A stretch of 18,988 nucleotides of DNA from Lojkania enalia (Eukaryota; Ascomycota; Dothideomycetes; Pleosporales), in NCBI GenBank assembly GCA_010094045.1, contig ML986643.1, positions 227,340-246,327 on the forward strand. The letters run 5' to 3'. Shown piece by piece: positions 1-8,259 of this stretch (its first letter is position 1; each line of letters opens with the position of its first letter). The notes under the pieces are model-generated. The model ran no database searches. It saw only the letters and a list, made by a program, of their open reading frames with translations, and was not told where the DNA came from. A program made the translations under genes and the position numbers.

Positions 1-770
1 AGTATATTTTATATATAACCTTCTATATAGCTCTTCTAGAGCTATATACCTATAATAGACTATAAGCTAATTCTTATATAGTAGATATATCTTTCTCTTA
101 ACTAGTAGCCTTTAATAGAACTACTTAGTAACGTCTAAGGCTAATCTCTTAGTTAATATACTTCTATTTTAAGTAGATAGCTTTTAGCCTTACCTTTAAC
201 TAATTATCTATTTACTTATAAGTATATATATATATAATAAATAACTATAATAACTTACTAGACTTATAATTATTAAAACGCTTCTCTACTATAGTTTTAA
301 TAGCTTTATCTAATATCTCTTTTTTTCTTCTTCCCCTAGCGCTATATATTTAGCACTTTTTTATAGCTACCTCTTCTTAGTACTCTTAGTAGAGTAATTA
401 GTAGTATAGGTACTCTTAATAGCCTTCTCCTTAGTAGTAAGCGATATAGCTTTATCTCTCTGTTAGATAGCGCGCTTAGTATTACTAAGTATACCCTTAA
501 AGGGTATTATAAGGTTGGTTAAACGGGCTTTTTAAGAACTAGCTTAACTATATAGCGAAAGAATATATTTAATTTTATAATCTTCTAACTACCAGCCTTA
601 TATTTATTAGTAAACTATAATAAAAGACTAGTATAATTATATACCTATATTAACTTCGCCTACTTATCTTAGTTAAAGCTAACTAGTAGCTCTAGTAGCT
701 TTAGTAGTAGTAAGCTATCTAGACTATCGAGAAAATTATCGTTAATAGGTTCTACTTTAATAGTCGACAT
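1..770 (-). pseudogene. Decayed coding region of unknown function, runs off the left edge
   Basis: A minus-strand frame opens at an ATG at 768-770 with MSTIKVEPINDNFLDSLDSL and goes on for about 33 codons before the first stop. Beyond that, stretches in two minus frames still look protein-like, with Lys/Arg-rich and Thr/Ser-rich segments between about 300 and 520. They are broken by TAG/TAA codons of the type C-to-T or G-to-A change makes from Gln, Arg and Trp. Upstream of the ATG (770-890) the minus strand is pyrimidine-rich, like a fungal 5' leader. It points away from the histone-like pseudogene at 1239, so the two form a divergent pair about 470 bases apart. I do not recognise the family. 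It could be a host gene caught in a duplication or a transposon protein. Confidence 0.3.
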
Positions 771-1238
771 TTTATAGAAACTGTAATAAATATATATAAT
801 AAATCGAAGATTTAGAGTTGTACTAATAAGAGTATAGTAGAAAGAAGAGTTGTAGTAGAGTATTAGGCTCGACACGACGAGTATATATACCACCTACTAA
901 CGTAGATTAGATAGAAGTAATAATAAAATATATGCTTATCTAAATAAATATAAAATATTGGCCGGTTTAGTATAAAAAACTATTATTAAAAAGTATACTA
1001 CTAGTTCTATAAGATAGTAAGTTATTATAGTTTTTTATTATAGTATTCTTATAATATATATCTAAATACCTTATTAGTTTTACTTTATAATCTTAATTTA
1101 GTACTAGTTTTTAGTACGTATGTATTTTAGCATCTATATTTATATTTTAGGTATCTATTAATAAACCTCAACTTAGCTTTATTCTATTAACTTTAATTAT
1201 TAATATTAACTACTCTACTCTACTATTATTAATATATA
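771..1238. other. AT-rich spacer between two divergent pseudogenes
   Basis: No coding frame, RNA gene or terminal repeat is visible. The stretch lies between a minus-strand start at 770 and a plus-strand start at 1239, so it is where two divergent promoters would have been. The composition is too eroded to name any promoter element. Confidence 0.4.
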
Positions 1239-1379
1239 ATGTCTCGTACTTAAAGAATAGTACAATTTAAAATCATTCTAATAGTTAGTTTCCCCGAAAA
1301 TAGCTAGCTGCTAAATCAGCTTGTAAAGTACCTATACTAGTAAAGCTTGTACTAGTAAAGCGTTACTATTATCTTAGGA

Positions 1380-1421
1380 GTAAGTTATTATAGGTTTTTA
1401 TTATAGTTATATACTAATAAG
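1380..1421 (+). other. Intron 1 of the histone-like pseudogene (42 bp)
   Basis: Begins GTAAGT, ends AAG, with a TACTAAT branch-like motif at 1412-1418. The length is a multiple of three. Removing it brings the stretch between the H3 tail motif and TVALREI close to H3 length (about two residues longer). Confidence 0.6.
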
Positions 1422-1625
1422 ATATAACTATTATACTTTAACAGATTAAATAATATTAGAAGAGTACTAAACTTCTCCTTTAAAAGCTCTCTTTTTCGCG
1501 GCTAATCTATAAAATTACTATTATAGTTAGGAAGAATACCTATAGTAGTAAGATATATTAGTAATAAAGTATAATTAAGGCTTTCTAAGAATCTACTAAA
1601 GTTTTTCTTATTAGGTTCTTTAAAA

Positions 1626-1673
1626 GTATATATTTTTTATATAATTTATACTATATAATACTAACTATACTAG
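1626..1673 (+). other. Intron 2 of the histone-like pseudogene (48 bp)
   Basis: Begins GTATAT, has a perfect TACTAAC branch motif at 1659-1665 and ends TAG eight bases later. Splicing it out puts the codons in exact register with the 15-residue H3 segment from Glu-Asp-Thr-Asn to Lys-Arg-Val-Thr-Ile: Asp reads Asn, Asn is kept, Ile is kept and His reads Tyr. Confidence 0.75.
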
Positions 1674-1777
1674 ACTATAATATAAATATAATTTATATAA
1701 AGCGGGTTACTATCTAAAATAAAGATATATATTTAGTAAAGTAATACTATAAGAAGTTTAGTCTTCTATTAGATTAG

Positions 1778-1866
1778 GGTTATAATCTCTAAGTAGTCTT
1801 AAACTTAGAAAAGACTACTTTAAATAAAACTAGTTCTCTACTATAATAATTTACTATAATAAATAT
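1778..1866. other. AT-rich stretch, nothing recognised
   Basis: Follows the last TAG of the histone-like frame. It holds no repeat, terminal motif or coding frame that I can support. Confidence 0.4.
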
Positions 1867-1924
1867 TTAATATATAATATATAATAAATATATAATTAAT
1901 ATATAATATATAATAAATATATAA
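1867..1924. repeat. Two exact tandem copies of a 29-bp AT-only unit
   Basis: 1867-1895 and 1896-1924 are identical and made only of A and T. A shorter related piece follows to about 1931. This looks like slippage in a simple AT tract. Confidence 0.8.
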
Positions 1925-1969
1925 TATATAATTATTTTCTATAATTATAAAAGAACCTTATAAAATACT

Positions 1970-2120
1970 TCTACCTTAACCTTATACCCTAGCGCTAAGA
2001 ACCCTACCCTAACCTTAACCTTAATACTAAGAACCTCTACCTAACCTATACTCTAGTACTAAGAACTCTACCTTAACTCTAACCCCAGTACTAAGAACTC
2101 TAAACTCAACCTTAACCTAG
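1970..2120. repeat. 32-bp tandem repeat with CCCTAA-like submotifs, four full copies plus a partial one
   Basis: The units are 1970-2001, 2002-2033, 2034-2065 and 2066-2097, each exactly 32 bases and each ending CTAAGAA. A partial fifth copy runs to about 2120. Each unit contains short CCTAAC/CCTTAACC runs that resemble degraded fungal telomere repeat (CCCTAA), but the 32-bp period shows a minisatellite and not plain telomere DNA. It abuts the truncated transposon at 2131. Confidence 0.85.
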
Positions 2121-2130
2121 GTAAAGTACT

Positions 2131-3099
2131 ATATACCCTATTTACCAGCCTATACCTATTAATTACTAGTTATTAACAGCTATAATAGCTATATTTTACT
2201 TAAGTTTTAAGAGATTTATAAAGCGGAGAAGATTATCTATCTCTATATATTACTATATTTATTATACCTACTATAACTATTTAATATAAGCTACTTCTTG
2301 CTATTAAAACGTATATATAATACTAAGATCTTAGCTTTAGTATATAATTATATTAACTATATTAATAAGATTACCTTTTATCTAGTTTTTAAAGCAGCCT
2401 ATAATTAATTAATTATAGAGGCTAATATCTGTACAAGCTTTTAAAGTACTAGAATAGTACTATATAATTTAGAAACGGTGCTATTAAAGCTTAATATTAA
2501 GCTATATATACTAATACTATTTATACTAGAGACTACCCTCTAAGAAGCTAAAATATCTAGTAATATATATAAACTAGAAGCTTAATTAATAATAATTTAT
2601 AGTAGAATTTAGTAATATTAAAATGTATTATCTATATTAATTATTATAGCCTTTAATTAACTGTAAAAGAGTATTATAATAATAATATATTTAATTGCGC
2701 TAATAGCTAATCGAATTAAAAACCTTAAGTAAATAAAATAGTAATAAAGTAAAAATAATAGAAAAGAAAGCGATTATAAAAGTAGAGGATTCTAATAAAA
2801 GTTATAAGTAAGGATATAATTAATTAAAATAATATTAAAGGCTAGATTAATAAAAAAATTTGTAATTAGAGGGCCTAGCTATAAAAGAATAGCTAGTCTT
2901 AATAGAGTTGTAGGTACTATAAATAGTCTAGCTATAATATTTAAACGTACTAAATTAATAGTATAAGTATTAAATAATCTAATAGACTATTACTTTCTAT
3001 AGTATATATATATATAGTTAATAATTATTATAATTAAGTCGTTTAAATTTTAGTAGGGTAATAGTTTATTTATACTAACAGCTCGCTTATAAACTATAT
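2131..3099 (+). mobile_element. 5'-truncated Fot1/pogo-type transposon (fragment D)
   Basis: Only the 3' part remains: the second half of the DDE domain, the C-terminal region, the zinc-knuckle remnant and the right terminal repeat. The last 44 bases (3056-3099), read in reverse, match the terminal repeat of element C closely, through the shared TTATAAGCGAGC core and a later TACCC. The mismatches are largely transitions. TA follows at 3100-3101. The left end stops close to the 32-bp repeat array. Confidence 0.75.
2139..2950 (+). pseudogene. Fot1/pogo-family DDE transposase, C-terminal half
   Basis: The frame starts within the motif before the second catalytic Asp. That Asp codon reads AAC (Asn) at 2175-2177 in VINSYNSY. 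The third catalytic position, exactly 108 bases later at 2283-2285, reads AAT (Asn). The 36-codon step is the DD35D spacing of this family. A Lys-rich C-terminal region follows, then a CX2CX4HX4C zinc knuckle from 2909 with the first Cys kept and the other three ligand codons now encoding Tyr. More than 15 in-frame stops are present. Family is clear; function is lost. Confidence 0.8.
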
Positions 3100-3101
3100 T
3101 A

Positions 3102-3514
3102 TAGTAGAGTTTAATTAGACTATTTTTAGTATTAATAATAATATCTTAAATTTTAGTACTTTTAATTATATATAGACTAATCTATCTCTTCTTCTCCCTC
3201 TATATTATTATTTTAGAGTTGAGGAGGAGGTTTAAGATATTATATAGTATAGGTCCGTTTTATATATAGATTATATAGTTAATATCTATTTTAACTCTCC
3301 TATTCTATAATATCTTTATTACTTTCTATATAACTTAAGCTTATATAGTAATATTAGGTAATAGTAGAGAATTCTAATTAATTCTAGAGTATATATTAAA
3401 TACTAAAAGTATTAGTACTAGATTATTTAGGCTAGTAGTATTATTAAAAGTCTTAACTACTATTTAGAGGATACTCTTATTATTTATATAATCTCTAAGT
3501 TCTAATATATAGTA
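3102..3514. other. AT-rich spacer, no recognised gene
   Basis: Lies between the end of fragment D and the TA duplication of element A. A minus-strand frame around 3180-3440 gives a Pro/Leu- and Asn-rich string with stops at former Gln-like codons. It is too decayed and too biased in composition to call a gene. Confidence 0.35.
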
Positions 3515-3516
3515 TA

Positions 3517-3570
3517 AGTAAGCTAATTACCTAAGCGAGCTAATTATAATACTAAGACTCTACTAAAATC
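3517..3570 (+). repeat. Left terminal inverted repeat of element A
   Basis: Begins AGTAAGCTAATTACC. The reverse complement of the right end begins AGCGAGCTGATCACC. All four differences in these 15 bases are transitions, and the match continues through CTAAGCGAGC to about base 54. Confidence 0.8.
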
Positions 3571-3639
3571 GCGATAATTATACTTTATAGTATTATACTA
3601 TAATTAACAACTATAGAATTAATTTAGAAAGAAGCTAGA

Positions 3640-4089
3640 ATATAGCTTATACTTTAAGCTCTTTAATAAGATATAATACTAACTATACGTTGCGTTATAT
3701 TAATTTATAATATCTCCTAAAGTATACTTAGTATATAAAGGTAAGGAACAGCTCTATAATACAATTGCCGGCCTAATTTAATAAAGCTTAATAAAACTAA
3801 GGAGTGGGTAATTATTTAGTATATACTAGATCTAGATATAAGAGAATTTCCGCTGTAGCTTACTACTATTTAAAATATAGCTAATTTACTACTAGCTGCG
3901 CGCTCTACTAGCTAGGTTAGAAAGAACTAGGTAGAGAACTTTATTAAACGTACGTCTAAGCTTAAGGTTAAATTTAATTAAAAGTACGACTATTTAAGAG
4001 CTAAATATAAGGATCCTAAGATTATAGAAGGCTAGTTCTACCTTATATAAAATATAAAGGCTAAGTATAGTATTATTAATAAAGATATA
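3640..4089 (+). pseudogene. Element A transposase, N-terminal part (before the A2 insertion)
   Basis: From about 3780 the frame holds the helix-turn-helix region typical of pogo/Fot1 (CENP-B-like) transposases: an ILDLD...EFP segment followed by SKLKVKFN*KYDYLRAKY. It ends in DI at the start of the DEDIYNF motif, where A2 begins. Upstream to about 3640 the frame is vague and no start codon can be defended. Stops mostly sit at former Trp and Gln codons. Removing A2 and one TA joins this part in frame to the one at 5922. Confidence 0.75.
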
Positions 4090-4125
4090 ACGTAAAGCAC
4101 TACCGAGCCGGCCACTTTTTCTTAG
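4090..4125 (+). repeat. Left terminal inverted repeat of A2 (36 bp)
   Basis: The reverse complement of the right end aligns over all 36 bases once a 17-bp duplication in the right repeat is allowed. The outermost ACGTAAAG of the left end reads ATATAAAG in the right, which fits C-to-T on both strands. Confidence 0.85.
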
Positions 4126-4339
4126 CATAGCAACTTTTCCGTACACAACGCTATGTCTTAATAATACGAAGCTAATCTATCTAATTAAGAAGGTAGAATT
4201 GAACTTGCCCTTTAGGCCTATACTTTAGGCTAATTTTAAAGCGTGCGACATACTGTAGCAGCTTTTAATATATAATACTAGCAGCTCTCTAACCAGCTTT
4301 ATAGAATTACCTTTTAACCTTAAACTCAACTAAATTGTA
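4126..4339 (+). other. A2 leader between terminal repeat and transposase
   Basis: Relatively GC-rich for the region and carries several CA/TG dinucleotides. It probably holds the transposase promoter and the first codons. No start codon can be fixed. Confidence 0.35.
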
Positions 4340-5830
4340 TAAAGCTTACAGCAACTGAAGAGTAGACGATCGTATAATATATCCTTAACCTTAATTTGCG
4401 AGGATTTACGCCGCGGCTTTATAAGGTGGTAGATATAGTAGATAAACTATTATATGCGTAGGGTAAGATATCTATAGATAAGAACTAGCTTAAACGATTT
4501 ATATCGCGTATAAATAAGCTTAAAACAGTTTTCAATCGAGTAAAGGACTGTTAGAAGATATTATAAGAAGATCTAGAGGTTATTAATATATGGTTTAAGC
4601 TCGTATAAGAGATAGTAGCTAAGTATAGTATCTATAAAGATAATATCTATAACTTTAATAAGATAAACTTCTAGATAGGTATAATTAGCTCTATAAAAGT
4701 TGTTATAGGTTTAAAACGCTGTATAAGACCTATACTTATTTAGCTAGGTAATTGGGAGTAGGTTATAGTAATCTAGAGTATCTGCGCTGCTGGGTATATA
4801 ACTCTACTATTTATTATCTATAAAGGACGCGTCTATATCTTAGTATAATATAAGGAGATAGATATATTGTACAACTAGAAGCTCTTAATTTCTGAGAATA
4901 GATAGATAAATAATAAGCTTGGTCTTAAATAGTTAAAATACTTTAACGTGTATATAAAAACGCGTTAGGTAGAGTTATATAGGCTATTTATTCTTAATAG
5001 CTATAAGAGCTATCTAAACTAGGATTTTAAGGATTATTACCTTATATAAAAGATTCTCACCCTCTATATACCAGTATATTTATTATATATCCTACAGCTA
5101 CTTAATATAGTATACTTCTTACTATTAAAGCTAAAGTACTCCTAGCATATATAAGACTTAGTATACTAACACGTCTACTATATTAATAAGAAAGGCTTTC
5201 TACCAGCCTTTAGAGATATATTTTTTAATATATTTATATATAAAAACTGTAAAAAAACTTTTAAAATATTTAGACTAGTTTCTATTAATATATAGGTTGT
5301 TCTTAAATGCTTTAAAATCTAGTTACATATACTACTAGAGGTATTTCTACTAGAAACACTATAGTAGTTAAAAATACCAAGTAATATATAAGAATTCGGG
5401 TTATAATTAACTCTTGTATAGAGGTCCTTCGTACGATTACTAAAAGAAGCTAAAGAAGGCTTCTTATAGCTAATAAAAGGAGCTAAATTAATGCTGCATT
5501 AAAACGCTCTTATAAACTACTAGATTATAGAGCTTAAAGAGTAATTAGAGGTTATAATAAAGCGTAAAATACGTAAACGGAAGTGAATCTAGTATAGTAG
5601 TATAATAGAGTATAGTAAGGAAGCTTTGTACAGAGCTGCTAAAGTATCTACAGCTCCTCAGCAATCTAAAAAGGCTCGTAGTAGTAGTAGTAAGGAACTA
5701 GCTTAACCTAGTTAACAGTATTATAGAAACTGTAGAAAGATCGGGCATAACGCTTATACGTACTAAAAAGATATAGAAGCTTCTTCTAAATCTAGTCTAA
5801 GTATCTTATACGCAGGTTCTCTTATAGATA
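4340..5830 (+). pseudogene. A2 Fot1/pogo-family transposase
   Basis: N-terminal DNA-binding region with LNLRGFTPRL (about 4390-4420) and a second helix-turn-helix with LKRFISRINKLK. DDE domain: YNFNKINF has the first catalytic position as Asn (AAT, 4657-4659). ILNSYKSY has the second as Asn (AAT, 4996-4998). The third, 108 bases later at 5104-5106, is also Asn, so all three acidic residues are gone. C-terminal zinc knuckle near 5720-5763, YRNCRKIGHNAYTY: second Cys and His kept, outer Cys codons now Tyr. More than twenty in-frame stops. It is more diverged from A, C and D than they are from one another. Confidence 0.82.
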
Positions 5831-5868
5831 GCGAGTAAATTAAGGTCTTATATATAGTGTTAGTAGTA

Positions 5869-5921
5869 CTAAGAAAAAGTGGCCGGCTCGGTAGTATAGC
5901 CGGCTTAATAGTACTTTATAT
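5869..5921 (-). repeat. Right terminal inverted repeat of A2 with an internal 17-bp duplication (53 bp)
   Basis: Read from the end inward, a 17-base unit occurs twice, as ACTATTAAGCCGGCTAT and then ACTACCGAGCCGGCCAC. The two differ at five positions, all transitions. The left repeat has the unit once. Confidence 0.85.
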
Positions 5922-7090
5922 TATATAACTTTAATAAATTAGGCTTTATAATAGGCGTAATATCGATAGAAGTAGTAGTTACTAGCTCTAAGAGATAGAA
6001 TTAACTAAAGTAGCTCTAGCCAGATAATTATAAGTAGACTATAGTTATCTAGAGTATTAATACGATAGGATAGACGATACTACCTTTTATTATTTTTATA
6101 GGTATCTACCACCTCTCTATATAGTATAAAGAAGATAATATTCTACTAACCTAGGCTATATAGGTTACTAATAACAGCTGGACAATAAATAATATTAGTA
6201 TTAAATAGTTAAAGTACTTTAATATATATATAAAAGATTGTACTATTAGTATATATTAATTGCTAATTCTTAATAGCTATAAGAGCTATAACTTACTTAA
6301 ATTTAGGCAGCTCTATAAGAAAAAGAATATTATTACTCTCTATATACCTCTATATTTATTACATCTACTATAGCTACTAGATATAGGTTATTTCTTACTT
6401 TTAAAGACTATATATAAGTACTAAGTTAAGTAGCTAATATACGGTTATATTAACTATATTATAAAAATTAAATTCTTATCCTATTTTAAAGTAGCTTTTA
6501 ACGCAGCAATTATAAAGAGTAATATTCTAAATAGTTTTTAAGACGCTAGTCTAATTTTATTTAACCTAGATATAGTACTATTAAAGTTTAAAGTTTAACT
6601 ATATATACTAATACTTTCTATAGTTAAAGATACTTCTTAGGAGTTAAAAATACTAAGTAATCCTATTAAATTTAGGTCTTAATCTGCGTACGTTTAATTA
6701 AAAGTTTAAAAGCATTTAAATAGCTCGCCTATTTTAATAGTAGAGGCGTTTAAATAGTTTATAAAGGGTACTATATATATAATATATAAAAACGTACTAT
6801 TACGCGCTTAGGTTACTAAGCTTTAAACAGCTAATAAGGCTGCTATATAACGTCGATTATATAAAAGAAAGCGTATATAAAAGGAAGGTAATTTAATAAT
6901 TAAAGAAGGCGCTTAATTAACTACTTTAAAAGAGTTTAGCGCTTATACTAATAGGAAGAAGGGTAGGAAGAAGACGCGTATTAATAGAGACCAGCCGATT
7001 TAAAAGTATTATAGGTAGTATAGTAAGGCTAGGCATAACTCGCGGACGTATAAAAATAATACTATAGATATAGAAGAATAGGCTACTATA
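5922..7090 (+). pseudogene. Element A transposase, C-terminal part (after the A2 insertion)
   Basis: Resumes with YNFNKLGF: the first catalytic Asp is Asn (AAT, 5933-5935). ILNSYKSYN carries the second catalytic position as AAT (6272-6274). The third, GAT at 6380-6382 in LLDIGYF, is kept, exactly 108 bases on (DD35D). The frame goes on through a Lys/Arg-rich region to a CX2CX4HX4C knuckle near 7010-7055, in which only the His is kept (RHNSRTY) and the Cys codons read Tyr. In the intact family the DDE domain cuts and joins DNA at TA sites. Confidence 0.8.
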
Positions 7091-7380
7091 CTATATAGTA
7101 CGATAGAATATAAGAAAGTATAATATTTTGCGAAAAGTAGTTGCAATTTTAGAGTAGTCTTAGTATTATAATTAGCTTGCTTAGGTGATCAGCTCGCTTA
7201 TACTATATATTATACTAAAATCGCAACTACTTTTTATAAAATATTATACTTTCTTATATTCTATTATACTATATAGTATAGTAGCCTATTCTTCTATATC
7301 TATAGTATTATTTTTATACGTCTATAAATTATATCTAGCCTTACTATATATAATATCTTATAGCTTTAAGTTATAGGTTA
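6990..7380. repeat. Long inverted repeat: two arms of about 163 bp around a 62-bp spacer
   Basis: The left arm (6990-7152) is the 3' end of the element A transposase. The right arm (7215-7380) is the same sequence in reverse, at high identity near the centre and weaker outside. The spacer 7153-7214 contains the right terminus of element A. The right arm is thus an inverted fragment of a second copy of this family placed tail to tail. A transcript across it could fold into a long hairpin. Confidence 0.8.
7146..7198 (-). repeat. Right terminal inverted repeat of element A
   Basis: Partner of 3517-3570. It ends GGTGATCAGCTCGCT, followed by the TA duplication at 7199-7200. It also forms the spacer of the larger inverted repeat at 6990-7380. 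Confidence 0.8.
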
Positions 7381-7743
7381 ATAATATAGAGTTACTTAAC
7401 CTAGGGTTAAAATAGCTAAATTACATCTTATAGGGATAGTAGTAATTCGTTTCTCTTTTATTAACTATCTCTTTTCTAAGAGAACTGAATATATAAATAT
7501 TTTAGCCCTACTATTCTATCTATTATTACTATACTATAATCTATTATACTAGTCTATTATATTTGAATCGCTTAAACTCTTTAAAATAGTCTAGTAGTAA
7601 TTTCTAATACTATAAATACGTCTCCTTATTATAAATATAGAACGCTAAGAGGCACCACTTCTATAGCTAGGGCTTAATCTAATATTAGCTACCAAATAGG
7701 TCGACTTAAACAAGAACTAATAAGGTAATAATAGGTAGAAGTA
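7381..7743. other. AT-rich stretch without a recognised gene
   Basis: No terminal repeats or transposase motifs. A minus-strand frame around 7560-7720 gives short protein-like runs but nothing nameable. It may be flanking DNA, or an extension of the gypsy LTR if my left LTR edge is wrong. Confidence 0.3.
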
Positions 7744-8122
7744 TGTTAAGGACTAGTTATTAGATAGTAAGTAGTAGGACTGTAGGAACTAGAGAGATAA
7801 TTAGTTAGATAATAAAGTATAGTACAACCTATATATATAATAATAGTAGAAGTATTAGGTATAATAGGTTAGACCTAATAGACCTAATAGACTTAATAAG
7901 CTAGGCTTAGCGGTTTTAAACCTAACTATATAAAACGGAAGATTCTCTTAGTAGATTAAGTCCTATATAGTTATTCTTATAGATTTATCTTATTACTCTA
8001 TTAGACTTCTAAATATACTTATTATATTTAAAGAACTAGTAAACCTAATATTCTCTCTTTACTAAAGCTACTACCTCTAACTAATCTAATATAAATAAGG
8101 CCCCGGCGCGTATATAACTACA
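7744..8122 (+). repeat. Candidate 5' LTR of the gypsy element
   Basis: Begins TGTTAAGGAC and ends TAACTACA, compatible with TG...CA LTR ends, and lies directly before the gypsy leader. It contains three tandem 9-bp units, AGACCTAAT twice and AGACTTAAT, at 7871-7897. The partner LTR is outside the window, so the edges cannot be confirmed. The following bases (from 8123) are not a clear tRNA match. Confidence 0.35.
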
Positions 8123-8174
8123 ATAGTAGTTATTATATATACTAGTAGTATATAGGTTAGTAATATAATAACTA

Positions 8175-8223
8175 ACGTACTTTACAAGCGAGCGGCCTAT
8201 ATAAGTAAATAGTCCACCCTATT
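8175..8223 (+). repeat. Left terminal inverted repeat of element C
   Basis: 49 bp. It matches the right repeat at 41 of 49 positions, and all eight differences are transitions. Core: AAGCGAGCGGCCTATATAAG. Confidence 0.92.
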
Positions 8224-8259
8224 ACTAAAACGCGATATCTAAGCTTTTAATAACAATAT

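Larger units (their letters stand above)
1239..1777 (+). pseudogene. RIP-mutated histone H3-fold pseudogene with CenH3-like core features
   Basis: Read with two introns removed (1380-1421 and 1626-1673), one frame from 1277 to 1777 follows histone H3 nearly end to end. Tail: PRK*LAAKSACK (1292-1327) matches H3 residues 16-27, with Gln19 now TAG. Alpha-N to alpha-1: TIIL*QIK*Y*KSTKLLL (1427-1480), then KLSFSRL (1484-1504). Alpha-2: AF*ESTKVFLIRFFK (1580-1624). C-terminus: KRVTI*NKDI (1700-1729). The stops mostly fall where H3 has Gln or Arg. An ATG at 1239 starts MSRT, then about 5 extra bases shift the frame before the tail motif. Three core features are CenH3 (CENP-A)-like: Ser in place of Gln in PFQRL, a loop 1 about five residues longer than in H3, and TAG (probably old Trp) at 1559-1561 where CenH3 has Trp and H3 has Phe. 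The tail is H3-like. H3-fold ancestry is confident; the CenH3 assignment is an inference. Confidence 0.8.
4090..5921 (+). mobile_element. Complete Fot1/pogo-type transposon (element A2) nested in element A
   Basis: Starts ACGTAAAGCAC and ends TTTATAT, flanked by TA at 4088-4089 and 5922-5923. These edges are fixed by the host frame: excision with one TA leaves GATATATATAACTTT, the Asp-Ile-Tyr-Asn-Phe expected in the interrupted transposase. Length is 1,832 bp. The terminal repeats carry the distinctive GC-rich core CCGAGCCGGCCACTTTTTCT. The transposase is on the plus strand, the same orientation as its host element. Confidence 0.88.
3517..7198 (+). mobile_element. Complete Fot1/pogo-type transposon (element A), split by element A2
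   Basis: Terminal inverted repeats of about 50 bp are at 3517-3570 and 7146-7198. Both include the CCTAAGC and GCTAATTATAATACTAAGAC cores. TA duplications flank it at 3515-3516 and 7199-7200. Subtracting A2 and one TA gives a 1,848-bp element, close to the 1,832 bp of A2 and 1,854 bp of C, which supports all three boundary sets. The transposase runs on the plus strand. Its terminal repeats differ from those of C and A2, so it is a separate family. Confidence 0.85.

Noticed and set aside
669..767. Downstream codons and an upstream extension (771-893) of the short minus-strand open frame ending at 669
   Set aside because: The extension above the ATG at 770 is Tyr/Ile/Leu-rich AT translation and looks like a leader. 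The part below the ATG is already included in the 1-770 pseudogene.
1239..1777. Canonical histone H3 without CenH3 traits
   Set aside because: Not fully excluded, but TTC-to-TAG at the alpha-2 start, CAG-to-TCG in PFQRL and a loop about five codons longer are not explained by C-to-T or G-to-A change.
1970..2120. A true telomere tract
   Set aside because: The CCCTAA-like pieces are irregular and are organised in a 32-bp period.
5917..5918. Right edge of A2 at the first TA after TACTT
   Set aside because: Ending the element at 5916 would leave five extra bases and break the host frame. The edge at 5921 restores the host codons and aligns the terminal repeats over their full length.
7185..7376. 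63-codon open frame on the plus strand
   Set aside because: It is the wrong-strand translation of the inverted transposase fragment (right arm of the inverted repeat), rich in Ile, Leu and Tyr, without motifs.
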